Shown here: piece by piece, positions 1 through 6,930 of the stretch
Layout of the letters: each line of letters opens with the position of its first letter
Position numbering within the stretch: position 1 is the stretch's first letter
NCBI GenBank assembly: GCA_021807585.1
Contig: JAKBCQ010000035.1
Span: forward strand, 1 to 10,049
Origin: Planctomycetota bacterium
Lineage (GTDB): Bacteria; Planctomycetota; Planctomycetia; Isosphaerales; Isosphaeraceae
Length of the DNA: 10,049 nucleotides
Direction of reading: 5' to 3'
Notes under the pieces: generated by a model
Told to the model about the DNA's origin: nothing
Database searches by the model: none
What the model saw: the letters and a program-made list of their open reading frames with translations, nothing else
Program-made: the position numbers and the translations under genes

Positions 1-1
1 G

Positions 2-880
2 ATTTATCATAAGTGGATTCTTAAGCGAGACGACGAATACGAGGTTTCGGCTTCGATCCGCGGCGCGGTCCGGTTTTTTCGCGCCAATCTGCTCGAAATC
101 GACCCCGCGGCGCTCGAAGCCCCGTACGACGTCGTCTTTTGCCGAAATTTGCTCATTTACCTCGATACCGATGCGAGGAGACGAGCGGGCTCGATCCTAA
201 ACGGTATGATCGCCCCCGGAGGTTACCTGTTCCTGGGCCACGCCGATCCTCCGGGATCGCTCGGAACGCGATTGATCCCCGTCGACGCGAGCGGAGTTTT
301 CGCATACCGCGACCGCGTCCGGGGCGACGAGCGATCGCGGACATATCCGATGATATCGATTAGTATGTATGATCATGTATTGGCTTTTGATCGAGTTTTC
401 GGACCGAGGGCCGAGGGCGCCGCGTCCGCTCCCGGCGCTCCCGTCGTGACGAATAATGGGGAAGTGAAGTTAGAAGAATCCAAGCATTCTCATGATCACG
501 CCGCGGGGTCGTCGTCGATTCCGGGGACGTCGATCGATGCTTGCGTTACGGCGGAGGAATCGAATCGATCGTTGTTGGAGCGAGCGATCGAGGCCGCGGA
601 TCGAGGATCGATCGAGCTTGCGCTGATGCTTTGTGAACGAGAGCTCGCGCGGTCGGGGCCGTCGGCGCAGGTTTATTTCCTGATGGGAGTTCTGCATCAA
701 GCGCGGGGCGAATATCTTCCGGCCGAGACTTTCCTCGGCCGCACGGTGTATCTCGACCCCGATCACGAAGAGGCGCTCCTGGCGCTCGCGGGATTGGCGC
801 GAAGTCGCGGCGACTCGGCGGGATCGCTCGCGTACGCTCGCCGCGCAAACCGCGCAGCCGATCGGAGAAACGCCACATGA
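2..880 (+). CDS. wspC: CheR-type chemoreceptor methyltransferase with C-terminal TPRs (WspC-like), 5' partial
   Basis: This is the C-terminal 292 residues of a SAM-dependent glutamate O-methyltransferase that would methylate a chemoreceptor. The frame is open from base 2, so the N-terminus lies outside the window. The ATG at 149 is internal, because clear CheR sequence precedes it. Visible CheR motifs are VRFFRANLLE, the motif YDVVFCRNLLIYLD (about 125-170) and the strand APGGYLFLGHAD (about 210-245). A low-complexity linker follows (about 360-560). A helical repeat region at about 580-870 holds LALMLCERELARSGPSAQVY and YLDPDHEEALLALAGLARSRGD, which read as TPRs. CheR fused to TPRs is the architecture of WspC and of FrzF-like methyltransferases. 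The stop overlaps the next start by 4 bp (ATGA), so translation is probably coupled. The receptor gene is probably upstream. The methyltransferase call is firm; the WspC assignment rests on order and remembered similarity. Confidence 0.92.
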   Translation: MYHKWILKRDDEYEVSASIRGAVRFFRANLLEIDPAALEAPYDVVFCRNLLIYLDTDARRRAGSILNGMIAPGGYLFLGHADPPGSLGTRLIPVDASGVFAYRDRVRGDERSRTYPMISISMYDHVLAFDRVFGPRAEGAASAPGAPVVTNNGEVKLEESKHSHDHAAGSSSIPGTSIDACVTAEESNRSLLERAIEAADRGSIELALMLCERELARSGPSAQVYFLMGVLHQARGEYLPAETFLGRTVYLDPDHEEALLALAGLARSRGDSAGSLAYARRANRAADRRNAT

Positions 881-1626
881 ATCAAACTCAATCGCAAGCC
901 GCGGCGACGCTCGCGGTCGTCGACGCGTGTTGGAACCGGATTGGAGTCGCGGGGGATCGGAGTTGTCCCGAGCTATCCAAATATCATCATTGTCGGAATT
1001 GTCCGGTTTATTCGATCGCGGCGCGGTCGTTTTTTGATCGCTCGCCCCCCGACGGTTATCGCGACGAGGCGGCGCGGCGATACGCGGCGACGATCGAAGC
1101 CGAGGATTCCGAAAAAGAGAGCGTGCTCGTCTTTCGCCTCGGCGCCGAGCGATTGGCATTGCCGCTCGCCGCGATCGACGAGGTTTCGGAGCCGCGTCCG
1201 GTTCACACGATCCCAAGACGAACGTCGAGCGTCCTCCGCGGCCTGACGAATCTTCGTGGACAATTGCTTCTTTGTGTATCGTTACATAACTTGATACAAG
1301 CCGCCGAAGCGGGGGACGACGGCTCGGCGGGGTCGATCGACGTGATGCGGAAGCGCTCGCGCGGCGTCGAACGATCGGGGGTTCAACCCGCGTCGAAAGA
1401 ACGATTCGTCGTGTTGCGAAGGGGGGACGATCGCTGGGTGTTCCGCGCCGATCATGTTGTTGGAATCGATTATATATCACGTTTGGATTATCTTGCGGCG
1501 CCGGCGACTTCGTCGGACGCCAAATCGAGTTTTTGTCGCTCGGTTTTTCTCCGCGAAGCGACGACGATCGGCAGGCTTGACGAGGATCGGATCCTCGACG
1601 CGCTCGCGGAGATTCGCCATGAGTGA
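877..1626 (+). CDS. wspD: CheW-like coupling protein with Cys-rich N-terminal motif (WspD-like)
   Basis: This is a cytoplasmic scaffold of 249 residues, expected to couple chemoreceptors to the CheA kinase. The CheW fold spans about residues 82-247. It begins VLVFRLGAERLALPLAAIDEV, continues with HTIPRR and then LRGLTNLRGQLLLCVSLHNLI, where the NLRG and LCVSL strands are typical of CheW. An insert with basic and Gly/Ser residues (about 145-175) separates the two halves. The N-terminal extension carries four cysteines, C18, C30, C39 and C42, plus H37-H38, in the context CWNRIGVAGDRSCP and HCRNCPVY. From memory this is the signature of Pseudomonas WspD and not of ordinary CheW. The start at 877 is supported by GGAGA at 864-868 and by the 4-bp overlap with the CheR gene. 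The 3' end overlaps the CheA gene by 8 bp. Confidence 0.9.
   Translation: MNQTQSQAAATLAVVDACWNRIGVAGDRSCPELSKYHHCRNCPVYSIAARSFFDRSPPDGYRDEAARRYAATIEAEDSEKESVLVFRLGAERLALPLAAIDEVSEPRPVHTIPRRTSSVLRGLTNLRGQLLLCVSLHNLIQAAEAGDDGSAGSIDVMRKRSRGVERSGVQPASKERFVVLRRGDDRWVFRADHVVGIDYISRLDYLAAPATSSDAKSSFCRSVFLREATTIGRLDEDRILDALAEIRHE
1608..1612 (+). promoter_or_regulatory. Ribosome binding site fixing the CheA start
   Basis: GGAGA lies 6 bases before the ATG at 1619, inside the end of the CheW gene. It decides in favour of that start over an upstream in-frame ATG at 1454, whose 55 extra codons would read through the CheW gene as Arg-rich sequence unlike any HPt domain. Confidence 0.6.
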
Positions 1627-4138
1627 CGACCTTAGCGGCTTTTCGATGCACGAGCTTTTCAAGGTCGAGGCCGAGAGTCAGCTCGGGATCCTCGCGGACG
1701 GATTGCTCGTTCTCGAAGGCGAAACCTGGACCGCCGAAACTTTTGAATCGCTGATGCGCGCCGCGCATTCGCTCAAAGGCGCCGCGCGGATCGTCGGCGT
1801 CGATCTCGCGGGAAAGATCGCACATGTGCTTGAGGATTGTTTTGTCGAGGCGCAACACGGTCGCATCACGATCGACGATGTGGATATCGATCTGTTGCTT
1901 CGCGGAGTCGACGCGATCGATCAGATCGCCAAGCTGAATGAAAACGAAATCGCGTTATGGGAAGTTGATCATACCGACGAGATCGATCTTCTGGTCGGCG
2001 AACTTGCGGCGATCGCCGCGGGAACGAAGGGGGTAAGCCGAGCGGGAAGCGCGATCGAATCGCCCGAGAGCGGCTCGAACGAGGCGGGGGAGGGGGCGAT
2101 CGCCGCGTCGCCCGAGGCGTCGCCAAGAAGCGCCGAGGATGAAACCGCCGGGGTCGTCGTCGAGCGGGTCGACGATCGATCCGCGATCGAAGTCGAAAAC
2201 GCCGATCAAGCGCCGCGATCGATCGTCCAAGAGATCGATGAACACGAACATCATGACATTAGTGTAAATGAAAATGATGAATCTGACGATCGTTCGATCG
2301 CTTCCCGGCCGAAACCTCCGCGGCGCGACGAGCGCGACGGATCGGGCGCGGTGGTGCGGGTTTCGGCGGCGAGTTTATCGCGGTTGACGGCTCTGGCCGG
2401 AGAATCGCTGGTCGAATCGCGTCGATTGCGTCCGTTCGTGGCGGCGATCGGCCAATTGCGTCGGCGACAGACGATGGTATTGGAGGGGTTGCGCGCCGTC
2501 GAGGATAAGGCGATCGCCGATTTTGCGCGGTTCGGCGCGGTTCTTCGACCGAGCGCGACCGCGGTCGTTCCAGGGGGCGCGGCGATCGAACTGCTCGCTC
2601 GCGCCAAAGAAGAGGCGTCGCGCTGTCTTGAACTTGTGATCGGACAAACCGAGGAGCTCGAATCGCTGGCGCGGCGGATGGAGGACGTCGCCGATCGGTT
2701 GAATCATGAGGTGCTTAAAAGTCGAATGCGGCCGTTCGGCGAGGGGATCAAGGGGTTTCCCCGGCTGGTGCGCGACGTCGCCAGGCAGCTCGGCAAATCG
2801 GTTCGGCTCGAGATCGACGGAGAATCGACGGGAGTCGATCGCGACATCCTCGACAAAATTGAAACGCCGCTTAACCATATGATAAGAAACTCAATCGATC
2901 ATGGGATTGAATCGCCGGACGAGCGTAAGTTTGCTGGGAAGCCCGCGACGGCGACGATTCGGCTCGAGGCGCGGCACCGCGCGGGGATGTTGCAGATCAC
3001 GCTTTCGGACGACGGTCGGGGGATTGATCTCGAAAAGCTGCGTCGTCGCGTCGTCGATCGGGGTCTTCTCTCGGCGTCTCCCGCGGCTCGATTGAACGAG
3101 GCGGAACTGCTCGACTTTTTGTTCCTTCCGGGGTTCACGACGAAGGACGAGGTTTCGACGGTATCGGGGAGGGGGGTCGGGCTTGACGCGGTGTTGACGA
3201 CGGCGCGCGAGATCGGCGGGACGATTCGGATCCAGAATCGACCCGGTCGCGGCGTTCGATTCATCTTGCAGGCGCCGATCACCAAATCGGTCGTTCGGGG
3301 TTTGCTTGTCGAGATCGATCAGGAGCCGTACGCGTTTCCGCTCAATCGGATCGATCGGATCACCGCGCTCGAGGCCGATCAGATTCGAAGACTCGAAGGA
3401 TACAGGCATTTTTTGATGGAGGGAGAGCCCGTCGGTCTCGTCGACGCCGCGGGGGTTCTGGAACTGGGAGTTTCGCGTGTTGAATCGGGATATTATCAAG
3501 TTGTTGTTGTAAGCGATCGTTTACATCGATTCGGGCTGATCGTCGACCGTATTTTGGGCGAGTGCGATATGGAGGTTCGTCCGCTTGATCCGCGGCTGGG
3601 GAAGGTTCCCAATTTCAACAGCGCGTCGGTGCTCGAGGACGGGAGGCCGGTGTTGATATTCGACGTCGAAGATCTTGTGCGATCGATCGATCATTTGTTA
3701 GAGAGTAAGAAGCTGGGACGATCGACCGAGGGGCGAGTGAGCGAGGCGAAATCGAAGGCGATCAAGCGGGTTTTGGTCGTCGAGGATTCGATTACGGTGC
3801 GCGAGCTCGAGCGTCAGTTGCTTGAGGCTCACGGTTATGTGGTGGATGTCGCGGTCGACGGAGTCGACGGTTGGAACGCGGTCCGCTCGCGCGACTACCA
3901 TCTTGTGATTAGCGACGTGGACATGCCTAGAATGAACGGGCTTGAGCTCACGGCGCGGATCAAGCGCGAGCCTCGCTTGAGTCGCATTCCGGTCGTGATC
4001 GTCTCGTACAAAGAGCGGGATGAGGATCGTCTCCGCGGTCTCGACGCGGGTGCGAACGCTTACCTTACGAAGAGCAGTTTTCGCGATCAGACGTTTCTTG
4101 AGACGGTGATCGATTTGATCGGGGAGTCGAACCGGTGA
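1619..4138 (+). CDS. wspE: Hybrid CheA histidine kinase with C-terminal receiver (WspE-like)
   Basis: This is an 839-residue cytoplasmic kinase that should autophosphorylate and pass phosphate to the CheB and output receivers. Domains in order: HPt (about 5-125) with phospho-acceptor H50 in RAAHSLKGAARIVG; a long acidic linker (about 135-243); a dimerisation/helical segment (about 245-370); and the ATPase domain with N box NHMIRNSIDHGIE (N419-E431), G1 DDGRGID (464-470), F box FLPGFTTK (502-509) and G2 GRGVGLD (517-523). A CheW-like P5 domain (about 550-700) and a receiver (715-839) with acid pocket E722/D723, phospho-acceptor D766, S796 and K818 complete it. All catalytic motifs are intact. 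There is no separate CheY-binding P2 domain that I can recognise. The C-terminal receiver may act as a phosphate sink or as an intramolecular regulator. The gene ends by overlapping the CheB start by 4 bp (GTGA). Architecture and start match WspE. Confidence 0.95.
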   Translation: MSDDLSGFSMHELFKVEAESQLGILADGLLVLEGETWTAETFESLMRAAHSLKGAARIVGVDLAGKIAHVLEDCFVEAQHGRITIDDVDIDLLLRGVDAIDQIAKLNENEIALWEVDHTDEIDLLVGELAAIAAGTKGVSRAGSAIESPESGSNEAGEGAIAASPEASPRSAEDETAGVVVERVDDRSAIEVENADQAPRSIVQEIDEHEHHDISVNENDESDDRSIASRPKPPRRDERDGSGAVVRVSAASLSRLTALAGESLVESRRLRPFVAAIGQLRRRQTMVLEGLRAVEDKAIADFARFGAVLRPSATAVVPGGAAIELLARAKEEASRCLELVIGQTEELESLARRMEDVADRLNHEVLKSRMRPFGEGIKGFPRLVRDVARQLGKSVRLEIDGESTGVDRDILDKIETPLNHMIRNSIDHGIESPDERKFAGKPATATIRLEARHRAGMLQITLSDDGRGIDLEKLRRRVVDRGLLSASPAARLNEAELLDFLFLPGFTTKDEVSTVSGRGVGLDAVLTTAREIGGTIRIQNRPGRGVRFILQAPITKSVVRGLLVEIDQEPYAFPLNRIDRITALEADQIRRLEGYRHFLMEGEPVGLVDAAGVLELGVSRVESGYYQVVVVSDRLHRFGLIVDRILGECDMEVRPLDPRLGKVPNFNSASVLEDGRPVLIFDVEDLVRSIDHLLESKKLGRSTEGRVSEAKSKAIKRVLVVEDSITVRELERQLLEAHGYVVDVAVDGVDGWNAVRSRDYHLVISDVDMPRMNGLELTARIKREPRLSRIPVVIVSYKERDEDRLRGLDAGANAYLTKSSFRDQTFLETVIDLIGESNR

Positions 4139-5178
4139 GAATCGGCGTCGTCAACGATTCGGTTCTGGCTCGCGAGGCGTTGAAACGCGTGATTGAGGCG
4201 AGTGAGGATCACGTCGTCGCATGGACCGCGGCCGACGGATATCGCGCGATTGAACTGGCGCACGCCGATCGCCCCGATCTGATTCTGATGGATTTGATTA
4301 TGCCGGGCATCAGCGGTGTGGAAACGACGCGTCGCATCACCGCCGAAACGAACTGTCCGATTCTGATCGTCACCGAGGCGGTGCGGAAGACGGTGGGGAT
4401 GGTTTATGACGCGATGGGTTACGGAGCGCTCGACGCGGTCGACACCCCCGTTCTGGGGGTGCGGGGCGAAATCGACGGCGCGCGACCGTTGTCGGCGAAG
4501 ATTGATACGATCGCGCGGCTCGTCGGCGCATCTATTAAAGGATCTTCGAATCGTCATTTTGTTGAATCGCTATATCATGATGCGGATTTGGACCCGACGA
4601 ACGAAGCGTTCGATTTCGACTTCGTGTTGATCGGCGCATCGACGGGGGGGCCGAACGCGATTGCGACGATCCTGGAACGATTTCCGCGGGATTGGCGCGG
4701 TTGTGCGATCGTCGTCCAACACGTCGATCTGGCGTTCGCTCCCGGGTTGGCGCGGTGGCTGTCCGACCGGATCGGCCGCGAGGTGAATCTGATCGAAGCC
4801 GGCGATCTTCCCCGCGCGGGAGCGACGCTGCTTGCCGGGACGAATGATCACTTAGTCGTGACAAAGTCCGGCCGATTCGCTTATGAGTCCGAGCCCAAAT
4901 CGGTGTATTATCGACCGTCGGTCGACGTGTTTTTCGCATCGGCGGCCGCGGGCCGAATGAAGCCCGGCGCCGCGGCGATCCTCACGGGGATGGGCGCCGA
5001 CGGCGCGCGCGGGCTACTTGAACTGAAAAACAAGGGTTGGCGCACGTTCGCCCAGGATAAGGAATCGTCGATCATCTGGGGAATGCCCCGCGCCGCGGCC
5101 GAACTCGGCGCCGCCGACCAAGTCGCCTCGCTCGAAAACATCGCCGCCGCGATCGTCGCCGGCTTTTCCCGGCGGTGA
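4135..5178 (+). CDS. wspF: CheB-type protein-glutamate methylesterase (WspF-like)
   Basis: This is a 347-residue response regulator that demethylates (or deamidates) chemoreceptor glutamates, opposing the CheR in the same operon. The receiver (about 1-120) has N7-D8 in the acidic pocket, phospho-acceptor D53 in LILMDLIMPG and T80. The conserved lysine of the fifth strand is absent: where CheB normally reads FVxKP, this protein has LDAVDTP, putting D103 at that position. From memory WspF reads the same. The esterase domain (about 160-345) has nucleophile S169 in GASTGG, H196 in VVQHVD and D289 in GMGADGARG, so the catalytic triad is complete. The start is GTG, supported by GGGGAG at 4121-4126 and by the GTGA overlap with the kinase stop. 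In the Wsp pathway, loss of this protein locks signalling on; the same negative-feedback role is inferred here. Confidence 0.93.
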   Translation: MRIGVVNDSVLAREALKRVIEASEDHVVAWTAADGYRAIELAHADRPDLILMDLIMPGISGVETTRRITAETNCPILIVTEAVRKTVGMVYDAMGYGALDAVDTPVLGVRGEIDGARPLSAKIDTIARLVGASIKGSSNRHFVESLYHDADLDPTNEAFDFDFVLIGASTGGPNAIATILERFPRDWRGCAIVVQHVDLAFAPGLARWLSDRIGREVNLIEAGDLPRAGATLLAGTNDHLVVTKSGRFAYESEPKSVYYRPSVDVFFASAAAGRMKPGAAAILTGMGADGARGLLELKNKGWRTFAQDKESSIIWGMPRAAAELGAADQVASLENIAAAIVAGFSRR

Positions 5179-5227
5179 CCGAGCGTATCGCACAAAAGTT
5201 ATTTGTTCAAAAGGGATATTACTAATA

Positions 5228-6472
5228 ATGGTTGATACGACAAATGATTCCTCGATCGAACTCGGGCGCGCCGGTTCGAAGGCTCCGTCGCTCACCGATC
5301 ACCGCACGACGGTTTTGCTGATCGACGATCAGCCGATCGTGGGGGAGATGGTGCGACGGATGCTCGCCGACGAGACCGACATCGTCTTCCATTACTGCAA
5401 AGATCCCTCCAAGGCGATCGAAACCGCCGAATCGCTGGCGCCGACGGTCATTTTGCAGGATCTCGTCATGCCCGATATCGACGGTCTCGAGCTTGTTTCT
5501 CGGTTTCGTCGTACCGAGAGGACGAGCGAGATCCCCCTGATCGTTCTTTCAACCAAAGAGGAGCCGAAAATCAAGGCCGAGGCGTTCGGGCTGGGCGCCA
5601 ACGATTATCTCGTCAAGCTTCCCGATAAACTCGAACTCCTCGCTCGAATTCGTTATCACTCAAAAGGATATGTTCATCGCCTGCAACGAGACGAGGCGTA
5701 CCGCGCGCTTGTCGAAAGCCAACGGATCCTCGCCAATGATATGGCGCAAGCGTCTCGCTATGTTCAATCGATTCTCCCCGGGCCGATCGTCGACGAACGG
5801 ATCGAGACCGACTGGCGGTTCATTCCTTCGACCCAGTTGGGGGGCGACGCGTTCAGTTATCATCGGCTCGATCAGGATCGGTTTGCGTTTTACCTGCTCG
5901 ACGTTTGCGGTCACGGCGTCGGCGCCGCGTTGCTCTCGGTGTCGGTGCTTAACGCGCTAAGGTCGCAATCGTTGCCGAACACCGATTTCGACGACCCCGC
6001 TTCGGTGCTCGCGGCGCTCAATCGAGCTTTTCCGATGGAGCAACATAATGATATGTATTTTACGATATGGTATGGTATTTTGAATCAATCGACGGGGACG
6101 ATACGATACGCGGGGGGTGGGCATCCGCCGGCTTTATTATTGACGGGCGAATCGGCGGCGGAGTTTCGGCTTTGCGTGCTCGATTCGAAGGGGCCGATGG
6201 TGGGGGCGCTCCCCGACATCGAGTTCGCGTCGTTCGAGCAACGCGTCGATCGATTTTCGAAGTTGTTTCTCTTTTCGGACGGGGTTTATGAGATCGAGCG
6301 ATCGGACGGATCGATGTGGCCGTTCCGCGATTTCGTCGATTTCATGTCGCGATTGCGCAATGAACACAACGGCGACATCGACGTGTTGATCGATCACGCG
6401 CGCGTTTTGGCGGGAAAAAACGAATTCAAAGATGATTTCTCGATGGTGGAATTCCGATTTCTAGGGTCTTAG
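5228..6472 (+). CDS. Response regulator with SpoIIE/RsbU-type PP2C phosphatase output
   Basis: This 414-residue protein is the likely output of the chemosensory operon. The receiver (about 28-150) has D33/D34, phospho-acceptor D78 in VILQDLVMPDIDG, T109 in VLSTKEEP and K130 in YLVKLPD. A helical linker, with QRDEAYRALVESQ, leads to RYVQSILP, the helix that usually precedes PP2C phosphatases of the RsbU class. The phosphatase domain (about 192-413) keeps the metal-binding aspartates D207 (LGGDAF), D225 (LLDVCGHGVGAAL), D351 (FSDGVYE) and D403 (KDDFSMV), and has GGGHPPALLL. It should therefore dephosphorylate Ser/Thr, typically on a STAS anti-anti-sigma factor. No STAS, anti-sigma kinase or sigma factor gene lies in the window. 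Receiver and linker closely resemble WspR from memory, but the GGDEF domain is replaced. AAGGGA at 5211-5216 is a slightly distant ribosome site. The gap of 49 bp suggests it belongs to the same transcript. Confidence 0.93.
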   Translation: MVDTTNDSSIELGRAGSKAPSLTDHRTTVLLIDDQPIVGEMVRRMLADETDIVFHYCKDPSKAIETAESLAPTVILQDLVMPDIDGLELVSRFRRTERTSEIPLIVLSTKEEPKIKAEAFGLGANDYLVKLPDKLELLARIRYHSKGYVHRLQRDEAYRALVESQRILANDMAQASRYVQSILPGPIVDERIETDWRFIPSTQLGGDAFSYHRLDQDRFAFYLLDVCGHGVGAALLSVSVLNALRSQSLPNTDFDDPASVLAALNRAFPMEQHNDMYFTIWYGILNQSTGTIRYAGGGHPPALLLTGESAAEFRLCVLDSKGPMVGALPDIEFASFEQRVDRFSKLFLFSDGVYEIERSDGSMWPFRDFVDFMSRLRNEHNGDIDVLIDHARVLAGKNEFKDDFSMVEFRFLGS

Positions 6473-6540
6473 ATATCTTGATCGGATCGGGATCGACGCG
6501 AAGCGGGAAGCGAATCGGTGAAACGAGCGCCGCCCTCGAT

Positions 6541-6567
6541 CGGCGCCACGAGCGATCGTCGGCGCCG
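6541..6567 (+). terminator. Strong stem-loop after the chemosensory operon, possible terminator
   Basis: CGGCGCC (6541-6547) pairs with GGCGCCG (6561-6567). The stem continues inward as ACGA (6548-6551) with TCGT (6556-6559), leaving one bulged C (6560) and a GCGA loop of GNRA type. That gives 11 base pairs about 70 bases after the stop codon of the phosphatase gene. There is no T-run after it, so it may be an mRNA 3'-end stabiliser or a U-less terminator. GATC-rich palindromes are common here, which lowers confidence in a function. Confidence 0.4.
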
Positions 6568-6578
6568 CCAATCGAACT

Positions 6579-6614
6579 CCTTCACCCCCGCCGACGCGAT
6601 CGCATCCGATTTCG
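6579..6614. repeat. 36-bp imperfect direct repeat, copy 1
   Basis: The copy begins CCTTCACCCCCGCCGACGCG and ends GCATCCGATTTCG. It matches 6646-6681 at 33 of 36 positions; the three differences are consecutive (ATC here, TAA in copy 2). The copies start 67 bp apart. Read on the minus strand both encode KSDAxASAGVK, but in copy 2 the frame stops soon after. I do not recognise the repeat. Confidence 0.75.
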
Positions 6615-6645
6615 TCACTTGCGAGAGTGTAAACCTACGCGTTCG

Positions 6646-6681
6646 CCTTCACCCCCGCCGACGCGTAAGCATCCGATTTCG
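6646..6681. repeat. 36-bp imperfect direct repeat, copy 2
   Basis: This is the second copy of the repeat at 6579-6614. It is also bracketed by a 7-bp inverted repeat, GTTCGCC at 6641-6647 and GGCGAAC at 6686-6692, which copy 1 lacks. Function is unknown. Confidence 0.75.
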
Positions 6682-6918
6682 GGACGGCGAACCTCCCGGC
6701 GAGCCATGTGATATCAATAGACATTAGCATAAATTGCAAAACACATATTTTGATCGTAAGGGGTCGCTTCGCCGTCGAATCGATCCGGTGAATTCGATGA
6801 TGGTTGTTTGCGATTGTCGCCGCGCGCGAAAAGCGTGATTTTGGCGAATGACGGTCTTTTTTATCGCGCGATTTCACGGCACAATGCGGATTGATCTTCT
6901 TTTGTGATTTCATGGAAC

Positions 6919-6922
6919 GAGG
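6919..6922 (+). promoter_or_regulatory. Ribosome binding site fixing the TIM-barrel gene start
   Basis: GAGG lies 8 bases before the ATG at 6931. It favours that start over an in-frame GTG at 6904, which would add nine residues (ISWNEACA-like) ahead of the first barrel strand MRLGYNTNG. Confidence 0.55.
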
Positions 6923-6930
6923 CGTGCGCG

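Larger units (their letters stand above)
6473..6930. other. Non-coding interval with hairpin and direct repeats
   Basis: I see no credible gene in these 458 bases. Short open frames exist but encode Arg/Ser/Pro-rich sequence typical of shadow frames. The left half holds a strong hairpin and two imperfect repeat copies, listed separately. An AT-rich stretch at about 6713-6760 and another near 6840-6905 could contain the promoter of the downstream TIM-barrel gene, but I find no convincing -35/-10 pair. A 10-bp palindrome ATCGCGCGAT sits at 6863-6872. Confidence 0.6.

Noticed and set aside
1454..1618. Upstream extension of the CheA gene to the ATG at 1454
   Set aside because: The 55 extra codons overlap the CheW gene and encode an Arg-rich segment, whereas the ATG at 1619 has a good ribosome site and starts an HPt domain of normal length.
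470..1858. Long minus-strand open frame of 462 residues across the CheR and CheW genes
   Set aside because: It is Arg/Ser/Pro-rich without any domain and lies antisense to two clearly recognised genes; it is a shadow of GC-rich codon use.
6478..6727. Small plus-strand open frames after the phosphatase gene
   Set aside because: The translations are Arg/Pro/Ser-rich, run through the hairpin and repeats, and lack a ribosome site.
6823..6872. Inverted repeat CGCGCGA/TCGCGCG and palindrome ATCGCGCGAT upstream of the TIM-barrel gene as an operator
   Set aside because: Such CG/GATC palindromes are very frequent in this window, and no regulator gene or promoter overlap supports a binding site.
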